Of a stretch of DNA of 64,000 bases, positions 40,619-49,062 are shown piece by piece. Each line of letters begins with the position of its first letter. Position 1 is the stretch's first letter. The notes beneath the pieces are model-generated. The model was given only the letters and a program-made list of their open reading frames with translations, was not told the DNA's origin and did not search any database. The DNA is taken from assembly GCF_006716565.1 (NCBI RefSeq), contig NZ_VFPG01000001.1, forward strand, positions 2,852,001 to 2,916,000, given 5' to 3'. The translations under genes were made by a program, and so were the position numbers. This DNA comes from Nocardia bhagyanarayanae. Its GTDB lineage: Bacteria; Actinomycetota; Actinomycetes; Mycobacteriales; Mycobacteriaceae.

Positions 40619-41008
40619 ATGGCTGATTCGCAACAGTGTCCGTGCCGTCGCGGGGAACCGTTCGAGGAGTGTTGCGGTCCGGCGCTTTCCGGTGCGCGTC
40701 CGGCGGCGACGGCGGAGGCGCTGATGCGTTCGCGCTATACCGCGTTCGCCGTGGGCGACGTCGATTACTTGCGGCGGTCCTGGCATTCGCGGACCAGGCC
40801 GAAGCGGCTCGAGCTGGATCCCGGGCAGCGGTGGCTGTTTCTGGAGATCGTGCGCACCGAGCGCGGCGGGCCGTTCGACGACACGGGCACCGTCGAGTTC
40901 GTCGCGCACTACCGCGCGGAGGGCGGGCGCGGCTCGCTGCACGAGGTCAGCCGGTTCGTGCGGGAGGACGGTGCGTGGGTCTACCTCGACGGTGTCATCG
41001 AGCCGTGA
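40619..41008 (+). CDS. YchJ family protein (UPF0225) with SEC-C-like zinc motif
   Basis: 129 residues. The N-terminal cysteine motif CPCRRGEPFEECC resembles a SEC-C zinc site. The core then reads TAEALMRSRYTAFAVGDVDY and ends in the NTF2-like part VEFVAHYR, LHEVSRFVREDGAWVYLDG. This is the usual arrangement and length of the YchJ family, whose biochemical role is unknown. GGGAGA lies about 8 nt before ATG 40619. Confidence 0.9.
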   Translation: MADSQQCPCRRGEPFEECCGPALSGARPAATAEALMRSRYTAFAVGDVDYLRRSWHSRTRPKRLELDPGQRWLFLEIVRTERGGPFDDTGTVEFVAHYRAEGGRGSLHEVSRFVREDGAWVYLDGVIEP

Positions 41009-41051
41009 GCCGAAGCGCGCGCACGCCGACGCTTCGGTAGCGTCCACCCCT

Positions 41052-41342
41052 ATGCCACGTGTTGCGATCGAGTACTGCACCCAGTGCCGCTGGCTGCTGC
41101 GAGCGAGCTGGATGGCGCAGGAGCTGCTGAGCACCTTCGCCACCGACCTGGGCGAGGTGGCGCTGATCCCCGGCACGGGCGGGGTGTTCCGGATCACCGT
41201 CGACGGCGAACAGATCTGGGAACGCAAGGCCGACGGCGGTTTCCCCGACATCGCCGTGCTCAAGCAGCGGGTACGCGATCGCGTCGCGCCCGGCCGTGAC
41301 CTCGGCCACGTCGACCGGCGCGAGTCAGAGCCCTCCGACTGA
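41052..41342 (+). CDS. SelT/SelW/SelH (Rdx) family thioredoxin-fold protein
   Basis: 96 residues with the N-terminal beta strand and redox motif IEYCTQCRWLLRASWMAQEL. The CxxC replaces the CxxU of selenoprotein W. It ends with GGVFRITVDGEQIWERK and FPDIAVLKQRVRDRV, the conserved Rdx core. It is thought to act in thiol-based redox exchange. TAGCGT lies 8 nt before ATG 41052, fitting a leaderless transcript; the upstream in-frame extension overlaps the YchJ gene's end. Confidence 0.9.
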   Translation: MPRVAIEYCTQCRWLLRASWMAQELLSTFATDLGEVALIPGTGGVFRITVDGEQIWERKADGGFPDIAVLKQRVRDRVAPGRDLGHVDRRESEPSD

Positions 41343-41354
41343 GCCGCCCGGGCG

Positions 41355-41579
41355 TCAGCCGCAGCAACCCCCGCCGCAGCAGCCGCCACCGCTCGGCTGC
41401 GGCGCCGAGACCTGCGGCGCGTTGCCGCCGCCGCGGCCGACCGTGGCGAACGTGGTCAGCAATTTCACCGTGTCGTCGTGACCGTTCGGGCAGGACGCCG
41501 GGTCCGACGACTGGGCCATGGGGCGATTCACCTCGAAGGTGTCACCGCAGCTGCGGCACCGGAAGCTGTAATTCGGCAC
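41355..41579 (-). CDS. FmdB-type zinc ribbon protein
   Basis: 74 residues. The N-terminal zinc ribbon begins PNYSFRCRSCGDTFEV and includes SCPNGHDD, i.e. CxxC with a second C-x-x-G-H knuckle. The C-terminus is a Gly/Cys-rich tail ending GGGCCGGGCCG, as in many actinobacterial FmdB-like proteins. GTG 41579 starts the ribbon directly; an in-frame start at 41627 would add 16 residues without family support. The role is unknown. Confidence 0.85.
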   Translation of the reverse strand: MPNYSFRCRSCGDTFEVNRPMAQSSDPASCPNGHDDTVKLLTTFATVGRGGGNAPQVSAPQPSGGGCCGGGCCG

Positions 41580-41731
41580 CGGCTCAGGGTAGCGCGGATC
41601 ACGGTTGACGCGTCTGCCCCCTGGCACTCCGTGACCGCACGTACCCTCGAATTAGAGATCACGACGTGCGGACCCGGGGTGTAAGCAAACCCGCAGCGCA
41701 CCGACGGGTCGTGGGCAGGAGGTGCGCGAAG

Positions 41732-43303
41732 ATGAGCACTCAGTTCGAGACCGAACCGGGCTGGGATGTGGACGGCGCCGAGCCCATAGTCCAGACGACG
41801 TCCGGCCGGGTGCGCGGCTTCCTCGACGGACCGGTCGCCGCCTGGCGCAGCATTCCGTACGCGGCGCCCGTCACCGGCACGCGGCGGTTCCGTCCGCCGG
41901 CCCCGCCGGAGCCATGGGACGGCGTGCGGGACTGCCTGAGGTTCGGCGCGATCGCACCGCAGACGATGGGCACCATGGTGCCGGTCGATTCGGAGCTGCG
42001 GATGGGCGAGGACTGCCTGTGGCTGAACGTGTGGGCGCCGCGCGCCCGCTCCGAGGAGCCGCGCCCGGTCATGGTGTGGCTGCACGGCGGCGCCTACTGC
42101 CTCGGCACCGCGGCTCAGGCCATCTACGACGGTCGCCGACTGGCCGAGGCGGGCGACGTGATCGTGGTCGGCGTCAACTACCGGCTCGGCGCGCTGGGCT
42201 TCCTCGACCTGTCCTCGCTGTTCCACGGCTTCACGCCGAACCTCGGACTGCACGACCAACTCGCCGCGCTCGAATGGGTGCGCGACAACATCGCCGGGTT
42301 CGGCGGCGATCCGGACAACGTGACGCTGTTCGGCGAGTCCTCCGGCGCGGGCTGCGTGACGGCGCTGCTCACCGCGCCGCGGGCGGCGGGTTTGTTCCAT
42401 CGCGCCATCGCGCAGAGCCCGCCCGCCACCACCGTCTTCGGTCGCGAGCGGGCGGCGATCGTGGCGCGGCGCTACCTGGAACTGCTGGGAATGTCGCCGA
42501 CGCAAGCCCTCGACCTGATCGACCTGCCGATCGAGCGGGTGGTGCAGGCGGCCGGCGTGCTGCTCGACGAGATTCCGCTCAAGGAACCCGGCCGCCTCGC
42601 CGCGGCGCCGGTGGTGGACGGCGATCTGCTGCCCGGCTATCCGATCGACCGGTTCCAGCGGGGCCGCTCGCATCCGGTGCCGCTCATCGTCGGCACCAAC
42701 AAGGACGAGGCCTCGCTGTTCCGGCTGTTCCGCTCGCCGATCATGCCGGTGACGCCGGACGCGGTGAACATGATGCTGCGCGACGTGGCGGCAGGTCACC
42801 CTGGGCTGTCGGCCGAGCGGATCGCCGAGATCACTTCGGCCTACCCCGATCTGGCCAAGACCCGCGGCGCGCTGGCCATGTCCACCGACGCGGCGTTCCG
42901 CATGCCCGCGCACTGGGTCGCCGACGCGCACGCGACCCACTCGATGACCTGGGCCTATCGCTTCGACCACGCCACGCCGATACTGCGCGCCGCCCGCGTC
43001 GGTGCCGGGCACGCCACCGAATTGCCGTATGTCTTCGGCAATTTCGGCACGCTGAACCACGACCCGACGTTCTGGCTCGGCGGCCGCAAACAGGCGACCG
43101 AGGTGTCGGGGCGGATGATGCGCCGCTGGCTGGCCTTCGCACGGCACGGCGTGCCCGCCGCGCTGGACGGTTCCAAGCACTGGCCACCGTACCGGCCCAC
43201 GACCCGCACCACGCTGGTCATCGACACCGTCGACCGCGTGGTCGACGACCCCGACCGGGACCTGCACACCGCGTGGGGCGACCAGGCCGTCGGCTTCAGC
43301 TGA
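41732..43303 (+). CDS. Type-B carboxylesterase/lipase (LipT-like)
   Basis: 523 residues, alpha/beta hydrolase of the carboxylesterase type-B family. The oxyanion-hole region is VMVWLHGGAYCLG, the nucleophile elbow GESSGAG, the acid residue is near NKDEASLF and the catalytic histidine is in GAGHATELPYVFG. The N-terminal VQTTSGRVRGF is the usual start. It hydrolyses carboxylic esters, and the substrate is unknown. AGGAGG lies 9-10 nt before ATG 41732. No signal peptide is evident, so it is probably cytosolic. It converges with a P450 gene only 3 nt away. Confidence 0.9.
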   Translation: MSTQFETEPGWDVDGAEPIVQTTSGRVRGFLDGPVAAWRSIPYAAPVTGTRRFRPPAPPEPWDGVRDCLRFGAIAPQTMGTMVPVDSELRMGEDCLWLNVWAPRARSEEPRPVMVWLHGGAYCLGTAAQAIYDGRRLAEAGDVIVVGVNYRLGALGFLDLSSLFHGFTPNLGLHDQLAALEWVRDNIAGFGGDPDNVTLFGESSGAGCVTALLTAPRAAGLFHRAIAQSPPATTVFGRERAAIVARRYLELLGMSPTQALDLIDLPIERVVQAAGVLLDEIPLKEPGRLAAAPVVDGDLLPGYPIDRFQRGRSHPVPLIVGTNKDEASLFRLFRSPIMPVTPDAVNMMLRDVAAGHPGLSAERIAEITSAYPDLAKTRGALAMSTDAAFRMPAHWVADAHATHSMTWAYRFDHATPILRAARVGAGHATELPYVFGNFGTLNHDPTFWLGGRKQATEVSGRMMRRWLAFARHGVPAALDGSKHWPPYRPTTRTTLVIDTVDRVVDDPDRDLHTAWGDQAVGFS

Positions 43304-43306
43304 GCC

Positions 43307-44620
43307 TCAGACCGAGGTCGGCTCCGGCGCCTCGGCCACCGCGCGGCGGCCGAGGCGCACCGGCATCCGCTCGTAACCGTGCAGCGTGAACAGGCTCCTG
43401 CGCCGCGGCTCACCGTCCAGCCGCAGGTCGGGGAACCGCTCGAACAGCGCGCGCAGCGCGTACACGCCTTCCATGCGGGCCAAGCTGGCCCCGAGGCAGG
43501 CGTGGACGCCATTGCTGAACGAGAGGTGATCCTTGGCGTTCGGGCGGGCCACGTCGAAACGGGTCGGATCCGGGAAGACTTTCGGATCACGGTTCGCGCC
43601 GGCCAGCGAGAGCACCAGGGTGTTGCCCTCGCGCAGCTGCTTGCCGTCGAGTTCCATGTCGGCCAGCGCGGTGCGCGCGGTGGTCTGCACGGGCGAGTCG
43701 ATGCGCAGCACTTCCTCGATCGCGTTCGGCCACAGCTCCGGCTCCTCGCGCAGCCTGGCGAGCTGGTCGGGATGGCTGAGCAGCTGCACGACGCCGTTGC
43801 CGATCAGGTTCACCGTGGTCTCGAAGCCCGCGCCCATCAGCAGGCTCGCGGTGGCCTTCAGCGCGTAGTCGTCCAGTTCGCCCGCGGTGACGAGGGTGCT
43901 GAGAATGTCGTCGCCGGGCTCGCGGCGCAGGCGGGCGATGTGACCGTCGAAGTAGTCGTCCATCACCTCCATCGCCCGCATGGCGCGGTGGTGCGCGCGC
44001 CAGGAGATGCCGACGTCCAGCAGCGGGGTGGCCAGGTCGCCCCAGGCCAGGAAGCGGGCGCGGTCGGAATCGGGGAAGCCGAGCATCTCGGAGATGATCG
44101 CGATCGGCACCTGCGAGGCGAACGAGGCGATCAGATCCGCCGAGCCGCCGGAGGGCAGCGCGTCGAGCAGCTCCTCGGTGACCGTCTCGACGCGGTCGCG
44201 CAGCTTGGCGATGGCGCGCGGGGTGAACGCCGAGGCCACCGGCTTGCGCATCGCCGTGTGTTCGGGCGGATCGATCACCAGCATGGAGGGCGGGTCGACC
44301 GGATTGGGCGGCATCGGTGTGCGGCCCTTGAGCAGCCGCAACGGTTTGGGGATGTCGAAGCTTTCCGGGGTGCGCACGCCGAAGCGGGGGTCACGTAGAA
44401 CCGCCCGGCACAGTTCGTGGTCGAAGGTGGCCCAGGACAGCGACGTGCGCACGATCCGGCCGCGGCCGCGCAGCTCCTCGATGAGCGGATACGGATCGGC
44501 GATGCCGTCCGGACCACCCATCAGCCGCGCGAACGGATCACCGCGACGCGCCTGTGTTCGCAGGACCAACCTCGGCGTGCCCTGCTGCGATAGCCAACGG
44601 AACCAATACTGCGGCTTCAT
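43307..44620 (-). CDS. Cytochrome P450, CYP140-like
   Basis: 437 residues. The I-helix motif is LMGAGFETTVN, the ExxR is in IEEVLRIDSPVQ, and the heme loop is FSNGVHACLGASLAR with the thiolate Cys. The N-terminal region (RRGDPFARLMGG, DPYPLIEELRGRG) and ETTVNLIGNGVVQLLSHPDQ recall M. tuberculosis CYP140A1. It is a soluble class-I monooxygenase requiring ferredoxin and reductase encoded elsewhere. The substrate is unknown. Only 3 nt separate it from the convergent carboxylesterase. Confidence 0.9.
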   Translation of the reverse strand: MKPQYWFRWLSQQGTPRLVLRTQARRGDPFARLMGGPDGIADPYPLIEELRGRGRIVRTSLSWATFDHELCRAVLRDPRFGVRTPESFDIPKPLRLLKGRTPMPPNPVDPPSMLVIDPPEHTAMRKPVASAFTPRAIAKLRDRVETVTEELLDALPSGGSADLIASFASQVPIAIISEMLGFPDSDRARFLAWGDLATPLLDVGISWRAHHRAMRAMEVMDDYFDGHIARLRREPGDDILSTLVTAGELDDYALKATASLLMGAGFETTVNLIGNGVVQLLSHPDQLARLREEPELWPNAIEEVLRIDSPVQTTARTALADMELDGKQLREGNTLVLSLAGANRDPKVFPDPTRFDVARPNAKDHLSFSNGVHACLGASLARMEGVYALRALFERFPDLRLDGEPRRRSLFTLHGYERMPVRLGRRAVAEAPEPTSV

Positions 44621-44729
44621 ATCCCACCAACTCCATCGTTGTGCGATATGTCCACCGTACGGATTCCGGGCCGATAGTGGAACGTGCTCCGGTCGGATGC
44701 GTTCTCCAACCGGGGTAGGAGCGGCGGCG

Positions 44730-45452
44730 TCAGCCGACCTGGACGGTGACGCGCTCGCTCTCGATGCGGCGCTCGCGCTGACCTGGGTCCGGATTGACGA
44801 CCTGCACCAGTGCGGCGCCCGCGGCCAGCACGGCGACGAAACCGTTGATCAGTTCGTCCGCGGTGTCCCACGGGGCACTCGACAGCACCCGGTCGCCCTC
44901 CGAGAAACCCTGACGCATGGCCGATTTCCGCGCTGCGGCGAGCACCTCGGCGACCTGCATGCCGTCCAGCGCGACGCCGGTGCCGCGCGGGAAGAACTGG
45001 TCGCCGTGCACGCGCACCGCGGTGGCGAAATCGGTGATGCCGACCGGGAGGTCACGGACGGGCGCGCCGAGCGGGTCCAGCGAGAGCGCGGCGACCTCGG
45101 CGACGCCGTCCGCGTCATCGATGCGGTCGGCCGTCACCAGCGCCAGATCGGCGTCCGGATCGGGACTCAGCACCACCTCGGTGCCGGCCCACCAGCAGCC
45201 GAGCAGCACGGCGGCGGTCTGCCAGTGCGCGGGCAGCAACACCGCGACCCGCGCGCCGGGGCTCAGGCCGAATTCGTCGCGGATCAGGTTGGCCGTCTTG
45301 GCCGCCCAGTTCGCCAGCGTCAGGCCGGACAGTTCGATCCGGGCGCCGGTGGCGTCGTCGTAGTAGGTGACGCGCGGGCCCGCGGGCTCGCGGGCGAGGA
45401 TCGGGTCGAGCACCGCCTCGGTGAGGGTCAGTGCATGGGTCTTGTCACGCAT
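44730..45452 (-). CDS. TIGR03089 family protein (truncated AMP-ligase-like)
   Basis: About 240 residues. It resembles the N-terminal part of acyl-CoA synthetases (GARIELSGLTLANWAAKTAN, VAVLLPAHWQTAAVLLGCWW, DRVLSSAPWD) but lacks the ATP-binding and C-terminal domains. That is the normal condition of TIGR03089 proteins, not a truncation here. In M. tuberculosis the matching gene (Rv3268) also follows a LytR-CpsA-Psr gene. ATG 45452 is chosen; GTG 45464 is 3 nt after the preceding stop and equally possible. Function is unknown; a link to cell-wall assembly is inferred from context. Confidence 0.85.
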   Translation of the reverse strand: MRDKTHALTLTEAVLDPILAREPAGPRVTYYDDATGARIELSGLTLANWAAKTANLIRDEFGLSPGARVAVLLPAHWQTAAVLLGCWWAGTEVVLSPDPDADLALVTADRIDDADGVAEVAALSLDPLGAPVRDLPVGITDFATAVRVHGDQFFPRGTGVALDGMQVAEVLAAARKSAMRQGFSEGDRVLSSAPWDTADELINGFVAVLAAGAALVQVVNPDPGQRERRIESERVTVQVG

Positions 45453-45467
45453 CAGTGGCTTCACGCT

Positions 45468-46940
45468 TCAGTTCACGCATTTCGGTCCGTTCTGGCCTGC
45501 GTCGATCGGTGGGGCGGGCGGAACCGGCGTCGCGGTCGCCGACGTTCCGGAGAAGTCGAACACGGAGCTCGCGGCCGAGCCCGGCCCAGAATAGTCGCTC
45601 GCCAGCACGACGCTCACCGAGTCCGGTGACATCGACGGATCCGCGACCACCGTGAGCTTGCCGAGGGCTTCGGCGACCGCCTTGGCCTTCGGATCCGCGC
45701 TGTTCGCCGCGAGCACCCGGCTACCGGTGACACTTCCACCGGAATAGTTGCCCACCCGGCCCTCCTGGAAACCCTTCGCCGTCAAGGCCTGCGACACCTG
45801 ACCGGCCAGACCCGCGATCCCGCCGGCGTTGAGGACGTTGACGGTGACCGTCGCGGGATCCACCGCGGGCGGTGCCGGCTCGTCGGCCTCCTCCCCGACG
45901 AGCGAGGCCACGTAGGACTTGACCGCCTTCGGCTCCACCCGGACCACGGACTCGCCGTCGCTGGTCATGCCGTTGAGATCGGCCACCGGAATGGTCTCGA
46001 ACTGGACCTGGCCGCCGGAGAGATCCTGGAGTTGCTGGAGGAAAGCCACCACGTCCCAGTCCTCGTCGAGCACCACCGTGCGCCCGACCGCCTCGCTCAG
46101 CTGGCCGAGCCGGGCCGGACTGCTGAGCGTCTTGGCGCTGAGCACCTGACCGACCAGCTGGGCCATGAACACCTGCTGGCGCACGATCCGGTCCAGGTCG
46201 CCGCGCTGCAGGTCGTGGCGCTGGCGCACGAAACTCAGCGCCTGCCTGCCGTCCAGCCGCTGGCGGCCCGCTGGGAAGTCCGCGCCCGACATCCACTCGT
46301 CCACCGGATTGTTCAGGCACACCTCGACGCCGCCGACCGCGTCGGTGAGCAGCACGAAGCCGAGCAGACTGACCTCGGCGTAGTGGTCCACGGTGATGCC
46401 GGTCAGGTTGGCGACGGTCTTGATCAGCGCCTGCCGCCCCGCCTTGGTCGACTTCTGCTCGGCCTCGGCCTCCGAGACACCCTGTTCGATGAGCTTCTGC
46501 CGCTCGGTCTCCTTGGTCGCGCCGTACGCCGAATTGATCTTGCCCGAACCGATGCCGGGGATGTCGACGTAGGAATCGCGCGGCAGCGAGATGGCGGTCG
46601 CGGAGCTGCCGTCGTTGGGCACCCGGACCAGCACGATGGTGTCGGTGTTGGTGCCCACCTCGTCGCCCGCGTGCAGCATCGCGCGTTCGGCGTTGGTGAG
46701 CGGGTTGCCGTGCGCGTCGGTGCGGCTGTCCACGCCGACCAGCAGGATGTCGACCGCGCCGTCGCGGCCGCCGCCCAGGCCCAGATCGCCGATGCGCTGG
46801 ATGTTGGAGATCAGCGAGTCGACGCTGTGCCAAGCGAATCCGGTGATGACGAGCACCACGGCGGCCAGCGCCGCGACGAAGGCGTGCACCGGACCCCACG
46901 AACCGTCGCCGCCCCGTGCGCCGGCTGGTCTCGACGGCAT
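45468..46940 (-). CDS. LytR-CpsA-Psr family cell-wall glycopolymer transferase
   Basis: 490 residues. A short cytoplasmic start is followed by one membrane span (AFVAALAAVVLVITGFAW, about 20-37). An extracellular LCP domain comes next, with DILLVGVDSR, NTDTIVLVRV, SLPRDSYVDIPG, KINSAYG and the DRIVRQQVFM arginine motif. A LytR_C domain (TVTVNVLNAGGIAGLAGQVS) ends the protein. LCP enzymes attach arabinogalactan and related polymers to peptidoglycan. GGAGGAG lies 8 nt before ATG 46940. The divergent rmlD and wbbL genes make the linker that LCP proteins transfer, which strengthens the assignment. Confidence 0.9.
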   Translation of the reverse strand: MPSRPAGARGGDGSWGPVHAFVAALAAVVLVITGFAWHSVDSLISNIQRIGDLGLGGGRDGAVDILLVGVDSRTDAHGNPLTNAERAMLHAGDEVGTNTDTIVLVRVPNDGSSATAISLPRDSYVDIPGIGSGKINSAYGATKETERQKLIEQGVSEAEAEQKSTKAGRQALIKTVANLTGITVDHYAEVSLLGFVLLTDAVGGVEVCLNNPVDEWMSGADFPAGRQRLDGRQALSFVRQRHDLQRGDLDRIVRQQVFMAQLVGQVLSAKTLSSPARLGQLSEAVGRTVVLDEDWDVVAFLQQLQDLSGGQVQFETIPVADLNGMTSDGESVVRVEPKAVKSYVASLVGEEADEPAPPAVDPATVTVNVLNAGGIAGLAGQVSQALTAKGFQEGRVGNYSGGSVTGSRVLAANSADPKAKAVAEALGKLTVVADPSMSPDSVSVVLASDYSGPGSAASSVFDFSGTSATATPVPPAPPIDAGQNGPKCVN

Positions 46941-47062
46941 CGATATGCTCCTCCGCTGCAACTGAGCATCCTCTCGACAAGCCCCTTGTTCACCCCGACC
47001 GCCCCCGCGTCCGGCTCCCGCGGCCGATCCGTAGATCCCGCGGCCCCGGAGCCGTGGCTCAA

Positions 47063-47081
47063 GGCTAACCAACGGTTACCC
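47063..47081. promoter_or_regulatory. Dyad between LCP and rmlD genes
   Basis: TAACC-AAC-GGTTA (47066-47078), with outer GG and CC matching on both sides, is a candidate operator in the divergent promoter region. No known consensus was recognised. Confidence 0.35.
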
Positions 47082-47127
47082 CGCGGGACGGCACCCGCGA
47101 GTGTCACGGCGTGCCAGACTTGCGCCC

Positions 47128-47994
47128 GTGACCGCCGCCGTACCGCCCGCCGCCGCCGCTCGTCTCGTCGTCACCGGGGCCGGTGGACAAGTCGGCAGGG
47201 AGTTGTCGCGCCTCGCGCCGCACGCCCGCTGTTACGGCCGCGCCGACCTCGACATCACCGACGCCGACGCGGTGCGCGCCGCGATCGCCCCCGGTGACGT
47301 TGTGCTCAACTGCGCCGCGTACACCGCGGTGGACAAGGCCGAATCCGAGCCCGATGCCGCGTTCGCGGGCAACGAGACCGGCCCGGCCGTGCTCGCCGCG
47401 GTCTGCGCGACCGTCGATGCCCGGCTCATCCATCTCTCCACCGACTATGTCTTCCCGGGTACCCAGCGCGCGCCGTACGACACGGACGACCCGACCGGGC
47501 CCGCCACGGTGTACGGGCGATCCAAACTGGCGGGGGAGCGCGCAGTCCTGGAGGCGGCGCCGAATTCGCATGTGGTGCGGACGGCTTGGGTGTACAGCGG
47601 GCGCGGCGGGGATTTCGTCGCGACCATGCTGCGGCTGGAACGCGAGCGCGAGACCGTCGACGTGGTGGACGACCAGATCGGGTCGCCGACCTACGCGGCG
47701 GATCTCGCCGCGGGCCTGCTCGAGCTCGTCGCCCGGCCTGACGCCCCGCGGCTGCTGCACGCGACCAACGCGGGCGTGGCGAGCTGGTTCGACCTGGCGA
47801 GGGCGGTCTTCGCGGAGGTCGGCGCCGATCCGGAGCGGGTTCGGCCGTGCGCTTCCACGGCTTTCCCCAGACCCGCACGGCGCCCGGCCTATTCGGTGCT
47901 GTCGGACCGGGCCTGGCGGTCGGCCGGGTTGACGCCGCTGCGGGACTGGCGAGCCGCGCTGCACGACGCGTTGCGCGCCCGGGAACGACGGTGA
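47128..47994 (+). CDS. rmlD: dTDP-4-dehydrorhamnose reductase (RmlD)
   Basis: 288 residues of the RmlD extended-SDR family: VTGAGGQVGRELSRL at the N-terminus, LNCAAYTAVDKAE, IHLSTDYVFPG, the YGRSK Tyr-Lys pair, and the RTAWVYSG segment. It makes dTDP-L-rhamnose, the donor for the rhamnose of the arabinogalactan linker. GTG 47128 begins close to the Rossmann motif; GTG 47101 would add nine residues. wbbL and the mannose-1-phosphate guanylyltransferase gene follow, as in Rv3266c-Rv3264c. Confidence 0.9.
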   Translation: MTAAVPPAAAARLVVTGAGGQVGRELSRLAPHARCYGRADLDITDADAVRAAIAPGDVVLNCAAYTAVDKAESEPDAAFAGNETGPAVLAAVCATVDARLIHLSTDYVFPGTQRAPYDTDDPTGPATVYGRSKLAGERAVLEAAPNSHVVRTAWVYSGRGGDFVATMLRLERERETVDVVDDQIGSPTYAADLAAGLLELVARPDAPRLLHATNAGVASWFDLARAVFAEVGADPERVRPCASTAFPRPARRPAYSVLSDRAWRSAGLTPLRDWRAALHDALRARERR

Positions 47995-48054
47995 GAACCG
48001 CTCGGCCCGTGCCCTTTTCGATGCACTCGGCGGACCGCCGCCGACGCTGCCGGA

Positions 48055-48068
48055 AGACCGATCGGTCT
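48055..48068. promoter_or_regulatory. 14-bp perfect palindrome upstream of wbbL
   Basis: AGACCGATCGGTCT lies about 60 nt before the wbbL start. It may be a regulator site for wbbL-manB; no regulator is identified. A -10-like TACGCT (48114-48119) lies 8 nt before GTG 48128. Confidence 0.4.
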
Positions 48069-48127
48069 GACATCGGTCCTGCACCAGGGCACGCGCGGTC
48101 GCGGCCTTCCGACTACGCTCGCATGTT

Positions 48128-49033
48128 GTGAGCGCTTCCGATTCCGCGGCCCCCGGTGGCCTTGCCGTCGTCACGGTGACTTATTCGCCCGGCGAGCACC
48201 TCGAGCACTTCATCACCACCCTCGCCCACGCCACCAGCGAGAAACCGCAGGTGATCCTGGCCGACAACGGGTCGGTCGACGGTGTGCCCGAGCTGGTGGC
48301 CGAGGCCAACTCGCACGTGCGGCTATTGCGCACCGGCGGCAACATCGGGTACGGCGGCGCGATCAACCGCGCCGTGGCCGAGATCGACCCGAGCATCGAA
48401 TTCGTCGTGATCGCCAACCCCGACATCCGCTGGGGCACCGATTCCATCGACAAGCTGCTCGAGGCCGCCAAGCGCTGGCCGCGGGCGGGCGCGCTCGGTC
48501 CGATGGTGCTGGAGCCGGACGGCAGCGTGTACCCGTCGGCGCGTTCGGTGCCGGGTCTGCTGGACGGCGCGGGCCACGCCATCCTGGGCACCGTGTGGCC
48601 CGGCAACCCGTGGACCCGTCGCTACCGGCAGGAGAACGAGGAGATCTCCGAGCGCACCGTCGGCTGGCTGTCGGGCTCCTGCCTGCTGGTGCGCCGCGCC
48701 GCCTTCGACTCGATCGAGGGCTTCGACTCGCGCTACTTCATGTACATGGAGGACGTCGACTTCGGCGACCGGATGGGCAAGGCGGGCTGGCACAACGTGT
48801 TCGTGCCGACGGCCGAGGTCACCCACGCCAAGGGCCACGCGGCCGGACGCCACCCCGAGGTGATGCTGCCCGCGCACCACGCCAGCGCGTACCGGTTCCA
48901 GGCCGACCGGCATCCGCACTGGTGGCAGGCGCCGCTGCGGCTCGCGTTGCGCGCCGGACTTGCGATTCGCTCCCGGATTGCGGTTCGATCTGCGCTGCGC
49001 GAGTTGGCCAGGGAACAGGGTCGACAGGCGTAG
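48128..49033 (+). CDS. wbbL: Rhamnosyltransferase WbbL (GT2), arabinogalactan linker
   Basis: 301 residues, GT-A fold glycosyltransferase family 2: VVTVTYSPGEHLEHF, LADNGSVDGV, NIGYGGAINRAV, FVVIANPDI, and the acceptor-side GSCLLVRRAAFDSIEGFDSR followed by YMEDVDFGDRM, with the ED(V)D acidic cluster. WbbL adds rhamnose to decaprenyl-diphosphate-GlcNAc, the committed step of the mycolyl-arabinogalactan linker. The gene lies between rmlD and the guanylyltransferase, as in M. tuberculosis. GTG 48128 follows TACGCT by 8 nt, fitting a leaderless mRNA. Confidence 0.92.
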   Translation: MSASDSAAPGGLAVVTVTYSPGEHLEHFITTLAHATSEKPQVILADNGSVDGVPELVAEANSHVRLLRTGGNIGYGGAINRAVAEIDPSIEFVVIANPDIRWGTDSIDKLLEAAKRWPRAGALGPMVLEPDGSVYPSARSVPGLLDGAGHAILGTVWPGNPWTRRYRQENEEISERTVGWLSGSCLLVRRAAFDSIEGFDSRYFMYMEDVDFGDRMGKAGWHNVFVPTAEVTHAKGHAAGRHPEVMLPAHHASAYRFQADRHPHWWQAPLRLALRAGLAIRSRIAVRSALRELAREQGRQA

Positions 49034-49062
49034 CAGCGCGGCCGACGAACAGGGGAACATTG

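Noticed and set aside
41052..41342. Selenoprotein with in-frame TGA
   Set aside because: The redox motif is CxxC; no TGA lies within the frame.
44730..45452. Truncated acyl-CoA synthetase pseudogene
   Set aside because: Length and ending fit the TIGR03089 family, and the position after a LytR-CpsA-Psr gene is conserved in mycobacteria.
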